Part shown: positions 56,369 to 64,000 of the stretch, piece after piece
Layout of the letters: the number at the start of each line of letters is the position of its first letter
Numbering within the stretch: the stretch's first letter is position 1
Notes under the pieces: generated by a model
Database searches by the model: none
What the model saw: only the letters and a program-made list of their open reading frames with translations
Told to the model about the DNA's origin: nothing
Assembly: GCF_007096885.1 (NCBI RefSeq)
Contig: NZ_VJNO01000001.1
Location: 186,001-250,000, forward strand
DNA from: Streptomyces sp. 130
GTDB taxonomy: Bacteria > Actinomycetota > Actinomycetes > Streptomycetales > Streptomycetaceae
Direction: 5' to 3'
Length of the DNA: 64,000 nt
Program-made: the position numbers and the translations under genes

Positions 56369-57163
56369 AGCCTCCCTCTCCAGCTTCGGCTTCTCGCCGC
56401 CCGTCGTCCCGCTGTCGAACAGCGAGAACGGCGCGCCCTGCGGGTCCGTGAGCGCGGCGAACCTGCCGAACGGAATGGTCATCGGGCCGAACCGCAGCGT
56501 CGCGCCCAGCGACTTCGCCTTCTCCACCGCCGCGTCGCAGTCGTCCACCGCGAAGTACACGTTGATGTACGGCGGCACCTCCGGCGGGAAGTCGTCCGTC
56601 ATCTTCATGCGGCCCATGACCGGGTCGGCGCCCAGGTCGTAGAGCGTGAAGTCGGCACCGTCGTCCACCATGCGCTGCACGCCGTACCCGAAGACCGCCG
56701 GGAAGAAGGCGTCCGCCTTCTCCGGGGCACGGGTGAAGACCTCGGCCCAGGTGAAGGCGCCGGGGACCATGCCGGCCTCGAAGCCCTGGTGGCTGCCGGG
56801 CTGCCACACGCCGAAGGTCACCCCGCCCGGATCGGTGGCCAGCACCATCGTGCCGAAGCCGCCCACCCGCATGGGCTCCACCAGGACGGTGCCGCCGTTG
56901 TCCCGGATCTTCGACGCGGTGGCGGCCGCGTCCGGCGAGGCCAGGTACAGGCACCAGCCGGTCGGCATCCCGCCCGGGTTCGGCGGCATCAGCGCGGCGA
57001 CCGCCTTGCCGTCCACCCGGGCCTGCGTGTAGTTGCCGTACTCCGGCAGCGAGTCACCGAACGTCCAGCCCAGCAGCTCACCGTAGAAGCGTTTCGCACC
57101 CTCCAGATCGGTGAACGTCGCGTCGGCCCAGCACGGTGTGCCCTCGGTCGCTTCTGCGGGCAT
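56366..57163 (-). CDS. Two-domain VOC family protein
   Basis: A 265-residue protein with two tandem glyoxalase-fold modules: CWADATFTDLEGAKRFYGELLGW in the first and FTWAEVFTRAPEKADAFFPAVFGY in the second, each ending with an ALTDPQGAPFSLF-like strand. Function unknown; relatives are annotated as hydroxylase-like. The start at 57163 has GAGGAG with a 9-base spacer, while the ATG at 57172 touches that site. Confidence 0.87.
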   Translation of the reverse strand: MPAEATEGTPCWADATFTDLEGAKRFYGELLGWTFGDSLPEYGNYTQARVDGKAVAALMPPNPGGMPTGWCLYLASPDAAATASKIRDNGGTVLVEPMRVGGFGTMVLATDPGGVTFGVWQPGSHQGFEAGMVPGAFTWAEVFTRAPEKADAFFPAVFGYGVQRMVDDGADFTLYDLGADPVMGRMKMTDDFPPEVPPYINVYFAVDDCDAAVEKAKSLGATLRFGPMTIPFGRFAALTDPQGAPFSLFDSGTTGGEKPKLEREA

Positions 57164-57215
57164 CGTGGTCATCTCCTCGAACGAGTGAGCACCCCCTGCC
57201 CACGCTAGCCAGCCT

Positions 57216-58589
57216 TCACCTCGCCTGCCCGTCGGCTCGCGGTCCGGCCACCGAGCGGGCCACGCCCAGCTCCACCAGGTCCTGCGGGCGCAGCCGCAGC
57301 TGCCCGGCCGTGGCCCGGACCCGGTCCGGGGGGCGCTTCAGGATCGCGGCGGCGAGCTCCGGCGCGATGACCGAGAAGTAGCTGTCCGGGGTGACGTGCG
57401 TGTTGTCCGGCGCGGCCAGGGCCAGCGCCCCGCCCGAGCCGCCCTCGCCGATCACCAGCGTCGTGACCGGGACCCGGGCCGCCGCCACCGCCGCGAACGC
57501 GTCCGCGATGGCCGCCCCCGCGCCCGCCCGCTCCGCCTCCGCGTCGTTGGCCGCGCCCGGCGTGTCGATCAGCGTGAGGACCGGGACGCCCAAGCGGTCG
57601 GCGAGCCGGATCACCCGGGCCGCCGTCCGGTAACCGGCCGGGCGGGTCGCCGTACCGCACTGCGCCACGTACGCCACCGCACGCCCTTCGCGCAGCCCGA
57701 ATCCGCAGAGCAGCCCCGGGTCCGTGCCGCCGCAGCGGTCGCCGCTCAGCGGAAGGCGCGCGTCGAAGTAGGCGTCCAGATAGGCGCCGGCGCGCGGCCG
57801 GTCCGCCGCCCGCGCGCGGAGCACGGCGTCCCAGCCGGTCTTCGGCGGTTCCGCCGCCGCGAGCGCCGCCGGGACCGGGGCGGGGGAGGGCGGTGCGTCC
57901 GGGCGGGCGAGCAGGCCGAGCCAGGAGCCGACCACGGCCGGCAGCTCCCCGGGCGCCACGACCGCGTCGACCGAACCGGCCGCGAACTGGCCCTCGGCGG
58001 TGTACGCGGCGGGGTCGGCGTCGGCCGGACGCACCCGTGACCCGGCGAACCCGATCTGCGCCCCGGGCACCGCCAGGATCACATCCGCGCCCGCGCCCAG
58101 CGTGGCCCAGCCGCCCCCGGTCGTCGGGTCGCGCAGGACGGCGAGCTGCGCCGGGCCCGCCTCCCGCAGCCGGGCCGAGGCACGGGCCACCCGCTGGAGC
58201 TGGGTCAGCGCGATCATGCCCTCCTGCATGCGGCTGCCGCCCGTGGCGATCAGCGAGACGAGCGGCAGCCGCCGGGTGACGGCCTCCTCGTACGCCGCTT
58301 CGAGCCGGTCCCCGGTGCGCTGCCCGAGCGACCCGCCCAGGAACCCGAACTCGAACGAGATCAGCACGCACGGGTGCCCGCCGACCACGGCGGTGCCGTG
58401 CACGACGGACTCCTGCTCGCCGGTACGGGCGGCGGCCCGGGCCCGCGATGCGGCGTAGCCGGTCCAGCCGAGCGGGCCGTCGCCCCCGGTGTCCCCGGCC
58501 GGGGCGGCGGACTCGGCCGGGGCTGCGGACTCGGTGAAACGGTCGGTGAGCGCGGCGATCGCCTCGCGTGCCGTCAGCCGCTCAGCCAT
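57216..58589 (-). CDS. Acetyl-CoA carboxylase carboxyltransferase, fused beta-alpha (AccD/AccA-type)
   Basis: A 457-residue carboxyltransferase with both crotonase-like halves in one chain. The first half has SFEFGFLGGSLGQRTGDRLEAAY, VSLIATGGSRMQEG and QLQR; the second has LTLIDTPGAANDAEAERAG and VIGEGGSGGALALAAPD. No AccD zinc finger is present. Such fusions are found beside malonate or polyketide extender genes. It overlaps the MatB-type ligase gene by 8 bases, so the two are translationally linked. Confidence 0.88.
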   Translation of the reverse strand: MAERLTAREAIAALTDRFTESAAPAESAAPAGDTGGDGPLGWTGYAASRARAAARTGEQESVVHGTAVVGGHPCVLISFEFGFLGGSLGQRTGDRLEAAYEEAVTRRLPLVSLIATGGSRMQEGMIALTQLQRVARASARLREAGPAQLAVLRDPTTGGGWATLGAGADVILAVPGAQIGFAGSRVRPADADPAAYTAEGQFAAGSVDAVVAPGELPAVVGSWLGLLARPDAPPSPAPVPAALAAAEPPKTGWDAVLRARAADRPRAGAYLDAYFDARLPLSGDRCGGTDPGLLCGFGLREGRAVAYVAQCGTATRPAGYRTAARVIRLADRLGVPVLTLIDTPGAANDAEAERAGAGAAIADAFAAVAAARVPVTTLVIGEGGSGGALALAAPDNTHVTPDSYFSVIAPELAAAILKRPPDRVRATAGQLRLRPQDLVELGVARSVAGPRADGQAR

Positions 58590-60042
58590 GGAGCGCCCGC
58601 TTCATGATCTTGCCCAGGTCGTTGCGGGGCAGCGCGTCCAGGTAGCGGACGGCGCGCGGGCGCTTGTGTGGGGCGAGCTGGGCGGCGACATGGTCCGCCA
58701 GCTCCCCGGCGGTGGGCGGGGCGGCCGGGTCGGCGGGCACCACCCAGGCCACGATCCGCTCGCCGAGGTCCGCGTCGGGTTCGCCGGTGACCGCCGCCTC
58801 CCGCACGCCGGGGTGGTCGAGCAGCGCGTTCTCGATCTCCCCGGCGCCGATCTTGTAGCCGCCGCTCTTGATCAGGTCCGTCGCCCTGCGGCCGACGATG
58901 CGCACATAGCCGTCCGGGTCGACCGTGGCCATGTCTCCGGTCCGGAACCAGCCGTCGGGGGTGAGCGCGGCGGCCGTCGCGTCGGGCCGGTTCAGATAGC
59001 CGGTGAACAGATTGGGCCCGCGCACCTGGATCTCGCCGATCGCGTCCGCGCCGGTGAGCGGGGTGCCGTCGTCCTCGACCAGGCGCAGCTCCACCCCGCG
59101 CAGGGGCGGCCCGACCGTGCCGGGGCGCGGGGCGCCGTCGGCCCGCACGCCCGTGTTCATCAGGGTCTCCGTCATGCCGTATCGCTCGATGACCCGGCGC
59201 CCGGTCGCCGCCGTGATGCGCTCGTGGTCGTGGACCGGCAGCGCGGCCGACCCGGAGACCAGCAGCCGGGCGCCCGCCAGGGCCTCGGCGAGCCCGGCCG
59301 ACGCGTCCGGGTCCGCCAGCGCCTCCGCGAGCCGGTGGTACATGGTCGGCACACCGAACAGCATCGTGCCGCCCGCGGCCAGCTCCCGGGCCACGCCGTC
59401 CGGCGAGAACCGGCCCAGGTGGCGCACCGAGCCGCCCCGGCGCAGGGGGCCCAGCACGCCGAGGATCAGCCCGTGCACGTGGAACAGGGGGAGCGCGTGC
59501 ACCAGGACGTCGTCGGCGGTCCACCGCCAGGCGTCCTCCAGCGCGTCCAGCGAGGCGGCGAGCGCCCGGCGGGGGAGGACGGCGCCCTTCGGCGGGCCGG
59601 TCGTCCCGGAGGTGTACACGACGAGCGCGGGGGACTCCGGGTCCGGTTCGGGGAGACCGGCGGCGGGCGCGACATCCGGGGGCGCGGTGGTGACGTCCAG
59701 GCGTTCCAGGCCGGCCAGGGCGGGCGGGAGCACCTCGTCGGGCGAGGCGAGCACCAGTGCGGGCGCGCTGTCCGCGACGATGTGGGCCAGCTCCCGTTCC
59801 CCCGTCTTCGGGTTCAGCGGTACGGCCGGCACCCCGGCCCGGAGCGCGGCGACCACCGCGACGACGGTGTGCGCGGTCGGTGTGGCCCAGACGGCGACCC
59901 GGTCCGCGCCGGTGAGGCGGGCCGCCAGGGCGTCGGTGACCCGGGCCAGGCCGGAGTAGGTGAGGGTGACGTCGTCGAACCGGACGGCCTCGCGGGCGGC
60001 TGCCGGACCGGTCACGTCCTGGAGTGCGGGCAGAAGTGGCAT
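58582..60042 (-). CDS. matB: Malonyl-CoA synthetase-type acyl-CoA ligase (MatB-like)
   Basis: A 486-residue ANL ligase. The P-loop is VVYTSGTTGPPKGAVL, A4/A5 is RYGMTETLMN, A7 is GWFRTGDMA, A8 is VGRRATDLIKSGGYKIGAGEIE and the A10 Lys is in GKIMKR. It is shorter than fatty acyl-CoA ligases and corresponds, by position and sequence as I recall, to the crystallised S. coelicolor malonyl-CoA ligase (SCO2444). It makes malonyl- or methylmalonyl-CoA from the diacid. ATG 60042 is preferred over 60054. Upstream lies the minisatellite. Confidence 0.85.
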   Translation of the reverse strand: MPLLPALQDVTGPAAAREAVRFDDVTLTYSGLARVTDALAARLTGADRVAVWATPTAHTVVAVVAALRAGVPAVPLNPKTGERELAHIVADSAPALVLASPDEVLPPALAGLERLDVTTAPPDVAPAAGLPEPDPESPALVVYTSGTTGPPKGAVLPRRALAASLDALEDAWRWTADDVLVHALPLFHVHGLILGVLGPLRRGGSVRHLGRFSPDGVARELAAGGTMLFGVPTMYHRLAEALADPDASAGLAEALAGARLLVSGSAALPVHDHERITAATGRRVIERYGMTETLMNTGVRADGAPRPGTVGPPLRGVELRLVEDDGTPLTGADAIGEIQVRGPNLFTGYLNRPDATAAALTPDGWFRTGDMATVDPDGYVRIVGRRATDLIKSGGYKIGAGEIENALLDHPGVREAAVTGEPDADLGERIVAWVVPADPAAPPTAGELADHVAAQLAPHKRPRAVRYLDALPRNDLGKIMKRALHG

Positions 60043-60100
60043 CACCCTGCGCACCCTAGATCGCGGCGCTTCCCCCGGCCCCGCGAACCGGCGCGAATGA

Positions 60101-61020
60101 GTCCCGCCTCACGCCCCGGCGCACGGCGCCGTCTGACGCCCCGGCGCGCGGCCCGTCTGACGCCTCGGCGCACGGTGCCGTCTGACGCCTGGCGCACGGT
60201 CCGCCTGACGCCTGGCGCGGGCGGTCCGTCTCAAGCCCGGCGCGGGCGGTTCGCCTGACGGCTTGGCGTTCGCGCTCCGTTCCTAGCCCAGTGTGGGCGG
60301 CCCGCCTGACGGCTCGGCGCGCGGCCCGTCTGACGCCTCGGCGCGCGGTCCGCCTGACGCCTCGGCGCGGGCGGTCCGCCTGACGGCTCGGCGCACGCGC
60401 TCCGTCGTTTAGTCCGGTGCGGGCGGTCTGTCTGACGCCTCGGTGTGGAGGTCTGTCTCTAGCCCGGCGCGCGGTTCGCCTGACGGCTCGGCGTACGCGC
60501 TCCGTTTCTAGCCCGGTGCGGGCGGCCCGCCTCGCGCTTAGCGGCGCGCGCTCCGCCTCGCGCCTCGGCGCACGCGCTCGGTTCCTAGCCCGGTGCGCAC
60601 GGTTCGCCTGACGGCTTGGCGTACGCGCTCCGTTGTTTAGTCGGGTGCGGGCGGTCTGTCTGACGCCTCGGTGTGGACGTCTGTCTCTAGCCCGGCGCGC
60701 GGGGCTCACCTGACGGCTCGGCGCACGCGCTCCGTTCTAGCCCGGCACGCACGGTCCGCCTCACTCCTCGGCGCACGCGCTCCGTTCCTAGCCCGGCGCG
60801 GGCGCTCCGCCTGACGGCTCGGCGCACGCGCTCCGCCTCGCGCCTCGGCACGCGCGTTCCGCCCCGCGCCCGGCGGCGCACGGTCCGCCTCACGCCCGGC
60901 ACGCGCGTTCCGCCTCACGCCCCGGCGGCACGCGCGTTCCGCCTCACGCCCCGGCGGCACGCGCGTTCCGCCTCGCGCCCCGGCGGCGCGCGCTCCGCCT
61001 CGCGCCCGGCGCGCGCGCCG
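60101..61020. repeat. Degenerate GC-rich minisatellite, about 36 units of 23-29 bp
   Basis: The 0.92 kb between the NarK-type gene and matB consists of short units fitting GYCTSACGCCYCGGCGCR followed by CGCGSTCC. Two main unit types alternate: GCCTGACGGCTCGGCGCACG... and GTTCCTAGCCCGGCGCGGG.... A five-unit block at 60378-60503 recurs at 60606-60733 with over 90 percent identity. Unit length is mostly not a multiple of three. The last units (60838-61020) are of a simpler GCCTCACGCCCCGGCGGCACGC type. Confidence 0.88.
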
Positions 61021-61025
61021 CGCCC

Positions 61026-62237
61026 TCACTCGTCCCGCCGCACGTTCCGCATGCGCCCGTACGCGTACACACAGCCCGCGAGCGCCAGGTCGGACAGGAG
61101 CATGAAGCCGATCGAGTACGAGTCCTTCGCGCTGTAGATCGCGCCCATCACCAGCGGCGGCAGGAACCCGCCGAGTCCGCCCATGGCGCCGACGATGCCG
61201 GTCACACTGCCCACCTTCGCCTGCGGGGTGACCTGCGAGACCAGCGCGAAGACGCTGCCGCTCGCGGTGCCCAGGCCCGCCGCCATGACCAGCAGCGCGA
61301 CCGTGCCCGTCGGGTCCAGCCTCGGGTCGAACGCCTGGACGATCGCCATCAGGGCGGCCACCCCCAGCGCCACCGAGGTGACGACCGCCGGGTGGACGCG
61401 GTCCGAGAGCCAGCCGCCGATCGGCCGGAAGATGACCGTCACCAGGGCGAACCCGGCCGCCTTCGTGCCCGCGTCGGTCGGCGTCAGCTCGTACCAGGTC
61501 TTGAGGTACGTCGGCAGGTACACGCCGAACGCCACGATGCCGCCGAAGCCGATCGCGTACAGCGCGGACAGCTCCCAGGTCACCCGCAGCCGGCCCGCCG
61601 AGCCCAGCCGGTGGGCCAGCGAATCCGTCGGCACCTTGCGGCCCGGGTGGTCGTTGATGAGCAGCCCGGCGAGCGCCGCGTACACCACGAGGGCGGCGGC
61701 GACCACGAGGACCGGCAGGTTGTCGCCGTGCTTGGCGATGCGCGGCGTGAAGTAGCCGGACAGCGCGACACCGCCCATGCCCATGCCGAAGACGCCGAGC
61801 GCGAGGCCGCGTTTGGCGGGCGGGAACCAGGAGTTGACCAGCGGGATGCCGATCGCGAACGTCGTGCCGCCGACCCCCAGCAGGAAGCCCACGGCGAGCA
61901 TCGCCCCGTACGAGTTCTTCGCCGGGATCAGCAGCAGGACGGGCAGGATGGTCAGCGCCGAGGTCAGCGGGAACATCAGCCGCGCCCCGAACTTGTCGGT
62001 CAGCGCGCCCACCGGGATGCGCCCCAGCGAGCCGACCAGCACCGGCACCGCCACCAGCAGCGACTGCTGGAACGAGCTCAGGCCGAGGCGCTCCTTGTAG
62101 TCCCCCGACATCGGCGCGATCAGGTTCCACGCCCAGAAGGTGAGCGTGAAGCCGATGGTGGCCATGATCAGATTCCGGTACGCGGCGGAACCCGGGGCGT
62201 CCACGGGTGGGGGTGACTGCTTCGCGGCTGTGTCCAC
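61026..62237 (-). CDS. narK: MFS nitrate/nitrite transporter (NarK family)
   Basis: A 403-residue, 12-segment NNP-type transporter. TFWAWNLIAPMSGDYKERLGLS at helix 1, GRIPVGALTDKFGARLMF as the motif A loop, GVGGTTFAIGIPLVNSWFPPAKRG in helix 5 (a nitrate-signature-like segment) and GAMGGLGGFLPPLVMG in helix 11 (second nitrate signature). It fits nitrite handling by NirBD. GTG 62237 is the best start, though no strong ribosome site is seen; longer readings are antisense to the Lrp gene. It ends 6 bases from the minisatellite. Confidence 0.88.
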   Translation of the reverse strand: MDTAAKQSPPPVDAPGSAAYRNLIMATIGFTLTFWAWNLIAPMSGDYKERLGLSSFQQSLLVAVPVLVGSLGRIPVGALTDKFGARLMFPLTSALTILPVLLLIPAKNSYGAMLAVGFLLGVGGTTFAIGIPLVNSWFPPAKRGLALGVFGMGMGGVALSGYFTPRIAKHGDNLPVLVVAAALVVYAALAGLLINDHPGRKVPTDSLAHRLGSAGRLRVTWELSALYAIGFGGIVAFGVYLPTYLKTWYELTPTDAGTKAAGFALVTVIFRPIGGWLSDRVHPAVVTSVALGVAALMAIVQAFDPRLDPTGTVALLVMAAGLGTASGSVFALVSQVTPQAKVGSVTGIVGAMGGLGGFLPPLVMGAIYSAKDSYSIGFMLLSDLALAGCVYAYGRMRNVRRDE

Positions 62238-62330
62238 ACGGCCAGTCAAGGGCGGCGACGGACCGCGGGCCCGTCGGCCTGCTCCGTACGGGGGACGGCT
62301 CCTCGTTCTTCGTATATGCGGAGAAGCTGG

Positions 62331-62336
62331 GACAAT
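62331..62336 (+). promoter_or_regulatory. -10-like box of the Lrp/AsnC gene (leaderless)
   Basis: GACAAT ends 7 bases before the ATG, again in a GGACAATGG context. Confidence 0.55.
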
Positions 62337-62343
62337 GGGGACC

Positions 62344-62775
62344 ATGGATCGTCTGGACAGGGAAATCCTCGGTGTCCTCCAGGAAGACGCCCGGATCTCG
62401 TACCGCGACCTGGGCGTCCGGGTCGGGCTCAGTGCCAACGCGGCGGCCGACCGGGTCCGGCGGCTGCGCAAGGACGGCGTCATCCGCGGCTTCACGGTGA
62501 TCGTGGACCCGGCCGCCGACACCCGCACCGGGCTCGTCGTCTTCATCGACGTGACCCTGCGGATGGACACCACCAACGACACGTTCGAACGGGCGGTGCT
62601 GACCCTGCCCGGGATCACCGAGGTGGTGCACGTGACGGGCGGCCACGACTATCTCGTACGCGCCACCGCCGCCGACACCGCGGCCCTCGACACCCTCCTG
62701 CGCCGCCTCAAGCGCGAGGCGGGCGTCGCGCACTCCAACACCCGGGTCGCCCTGCGGGCCGCGCCCGGCCCGTGA
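62344..62775 (+). CDS. Lrp/AsnC family transcriptional regulator
   Basis: A 143-residue regulator: N-terminal winged helix (LDREILGVLQEDARISYRDL then VGLSANAAADRVRRL) and C-terminal RAM domain (VVFIDVTLRMD, VVHVTGGHDYLVRAT). It is divergent from the NarK-type gene and may control it or an amino acid pathway; neither is proven. It ends 12 bases before the convergent kinase gene. Confidence 0.93.
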   Translation: MDRLDREILGVLQEDARISYRDLGVRVGLSANAAADRVRRLRKDGVIRGFTVIVDPAADTRTGLVVFIDVTLRMDTTNDTFERAVLTLPGITEVVHVTGGHDYLVRATAADTAALDTLLRRLKREAGVAHSNTRVALRAAPGP

Positions 62776-62787
62776 CCGGCGGCGCCC

Positions 62788-64000
62788 TCACAGCGGCGCC
62801 TCCCAGGTCACCGTCCCCGCCCGCGAACCGTCCGGCTCGTGCCCGTCGTCCGCCACCGTGAGGCGGACCGCGCCCCGCCCGTCCGGCAGGGTCGCCGTCG
62901 CGTCCACCTCCACCTCGATCGCCGAGACCCCGGCCCGCCGGTGCGCCGCCGCCAGGGCGCCCCGCAGCGCCGCGAGCAGCCGCTTGCCGACCGGCTCCGC
63001 CACCAGCGCGTCCACCGCCCCGGCGAACCGCACCGACGGCTGGAAGCCGAGCACCGCCGCCGCGCCCCCCGTCTCCCGGAGCACCCGGCCCCGGAAGGTG
63101 GCGGGAGCCTCGGCGGGTGGCTGCTGGAGCGCGAAGATGGCCGTCCGCACCTCCTGGATCGTGGAGTCCAGCTCGTCCACGGCCGTCCCGAGCAGCTCAC
63201 CCGTCTCCCCGGCACCGGCCCTCCGGCGCGTCGACTCCAGCATCATCTCGGTGGCGAACAGCCGCTGGACGACCAGATCGTGCAGGTCCCGCGCGATCCG
63301 GTCGCGGTCCTCGTACACCGCCAGCCGCTCCCGGTCCTGCTGCGCGTCCGCCAGCACCAGCGCCAGCGCGGCCTGCGAGGCGAACTGGGCGGCCAGCAGC
63401 CGGTCCAGACCGGTGTACGGGCGGGCTCCGCGCCGCCGGGGCAGGGCGAGCGTCCCGATGAGCCGGCCCCCGCTCTGCAGCGGCAGCATCATGCTCGGCC
63501 CGAACCGCGACCGTACCGGCGTCGTCATCCGGGGATCGGTCGCCGAGTCCTCGATGAACACGGCCTCGCCGCCGAGCAGCTGTTCCAGGACGGGAGAGCC
63601 GGGGGCGATCGCCGTGCCCACCAGACCGGCCGGGTCCTCGTGCGTCGAGGCGACCACGATCTCCATCCCGCCCGCCTCGGTGGGCTGGAGGATCACCCCG
63701 GCCGCCGCGTCACTGAGCAGCCGCGCCCGCTCCGCCACCGTCGTCAGCGCGTCGGACGGGTTCTCGCCGGTGAGCAGGGTGTTGGTGACGGCCGCCGCAC
63801 CCTCGATCCAGCGTGCCCGCTGGCGGGCGCTCTCGTACAGCCGGGCGTTGCCGATCGCGATGCCCGCCTGTGCGGAGAGGACCTTCAGCAGTCCCGCGTC
63901 CGTCCCGGTGAAGTGCCCGGTGTGCTTCTCGGCGAGGTAGATGTTGCCGAAGACCTCGTGGTGCACCCGGATCGGGGCACCGAGGAACGAGCGCATCGCA
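62788..64000 (-). CDS. GAF-domain sensor histidine kinase, DevS-like, degenerate ATPase (partial)
   Basis: The C-terminal 403 codons of a gene running off the right edge. GAF remnant (GAPIRVHHEVFGNIYLAEK), a complete second GAF (TVAERARLLSDAAAGVILQ onward), then HisKA_3 with RDLHDLVVQRLF (His codon at 63280-63282). The ATPase domain is abnormal: the N-box region reads LRGALAAAHRRAG without Asn, the G1 box is ADDGHEP without the GxG, and the G2 segment is missing, so the chain ends soon after in GTVTWEAPL. It may be a pseudokinase acting through dimerisation. Confidence 0.8.
   Translation of the reverse strand, partial: AMRSFLGAPIRVHHEVFGNIYLAEKHTGHFTGTDAGLLKVLSAQAGIAIGNARLYESARQRARWIEGAAAVTNTLLTGENPSDALTTVAERARLLSDAAAGVILQPTEAGGMEIVVASTHEDPAGLVGTAIAPGSPVLEQLLGGEAVFIEDSATDPRMTTPVRSRFGPSMMLPLQSGGRLIGTLALPRRRGARPYTGLDRLLAAQFASQAALALVLADAQQDRERLAVYEDRDRIARDLHDLVVQRLFATEMMLESTRRRAGAGETGELLGTAVDELDSTIQEVRTAIFALQQPPAEAPATFRGRVLRETGGAAAVLGFQPSVRFAGAVDALVAEPVGKRLLAALRGALAAAHRRAGVSAIEVEVDATATLPDGRGAVRLTVADDGHEPDGSRAGTVTWEAPL

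Noticed and set aside
60101..61020. CRISPR array
   Set aside because: Units are contiguous and all degenerate; there are no unique spacers of constant length and no cas genes.
60056..62733. Arg-rich minus-strand frames across the minisatellite and the NarK gene
   Set aside because: They stay open because the repeats lack stop codons; unit lengths that are not multiples of three shuffle the frame and no ribosome site or conserved start exists.

Overview
The window is chromosomal DNA from an actinomycete, almost certainly a Streptomyces. GC is very high, codon third positions are G/C, GTG starts and 4-base ATGA/GTGA gene overlaps are frequent, and the gene set is typical of the Streptomyces chromosome core (phoH-ybeY-era-leuA-recO-uppS-zur-glyS-dus-ppdK-nirBD-dgt-dnaG-hrdA-matB). 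About 60 protein genes, three tRNAs, several strong hairpin terminators and a number of recognisable operators can be supported. There is no rRNA, phage, CRISPR array or intact transposase.

Layout. 0-9 kb: an RNA-metabolism and ribosome-maturation run (phoH, ybeY, a CNNM/CBS transporter, mmcQ-like gene, a deaminase-fold protein lacking its zinc ligands, era), interrupted by a divergent MFS exporter/MmyB-type regulator pair, then an M4 protease with its emfourin-type inhibitor. 9-18 kb: leuA behind a leucine-rich leader peptide, a TerB-like gene, recO, uppS, the zinc regulon (zur, znuB, znuC, znuA with two Zur-type boxes) and glyS. 18-24 kb: a short leaderless ORF and a DUF6243-type gene, then an export/resistance block: a second MFS/MmyB pair, a third MFS pump and a class A beta-lactamase. 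24-36 kb: dusB, ppdK (long leader with operator-like palindromes), a winged-helix regulator, a VOC protein, an SDR, nirBD with a GlnR-type site, a TSUP transporter, and a sortase with a surface protein. 37-47 kb: an aminotransferase IV, a SoxR-type-controlled FMN reductase, cutA, a YdcF/SanA protein, a HAD phosphatase whose 3' end is repeated downstream, a sirohydrochlorin chelatase, dgt, an FAD reductase, dnaG and hrdA. 47-54 kb: a heterodimeric ABC exporter, an FGGY kinase, a YtxH protein and three tRNAs. 54-64 kb: a DUF6461-like protein, an MFS transporter, a MITE-like palindrome, a VOC protein, a fused AccD/AccA-type carboxyltransferase with a MatB-type ligase, a 0.9-kb minisatellite, a NarK-type transporter, an Lrp regulator and the end of a sensor kinase whose ATPase domain looks degenerate.

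How parts work together: CbiX (siroheme), nirBD and the NarK-type transporter form a nitrate/nitrite theme. MatB and the carboxyltransferase fusion act on malonyl-type CoA esters. ZnuABC and Zur form a self-regulated zinc uptake system. The two MFS/MmyB pairs share a near-identical 30-bp intergenic element. At least 15 annotated genes, plus the short ORF at 18329, have a -10-like hexamer 6 or 7 bases before the start codon, pointing to widespread leaderless transcription.

The least explained features are the 60.1-61.0 kb minisatellite, the repeated 3' ends behind era and the HAD gene, the leaderless 9-codon ORF at 18329, the zinc-less deaminase homologue, and the palindromes upstream of ppdK and of the M4 protease.
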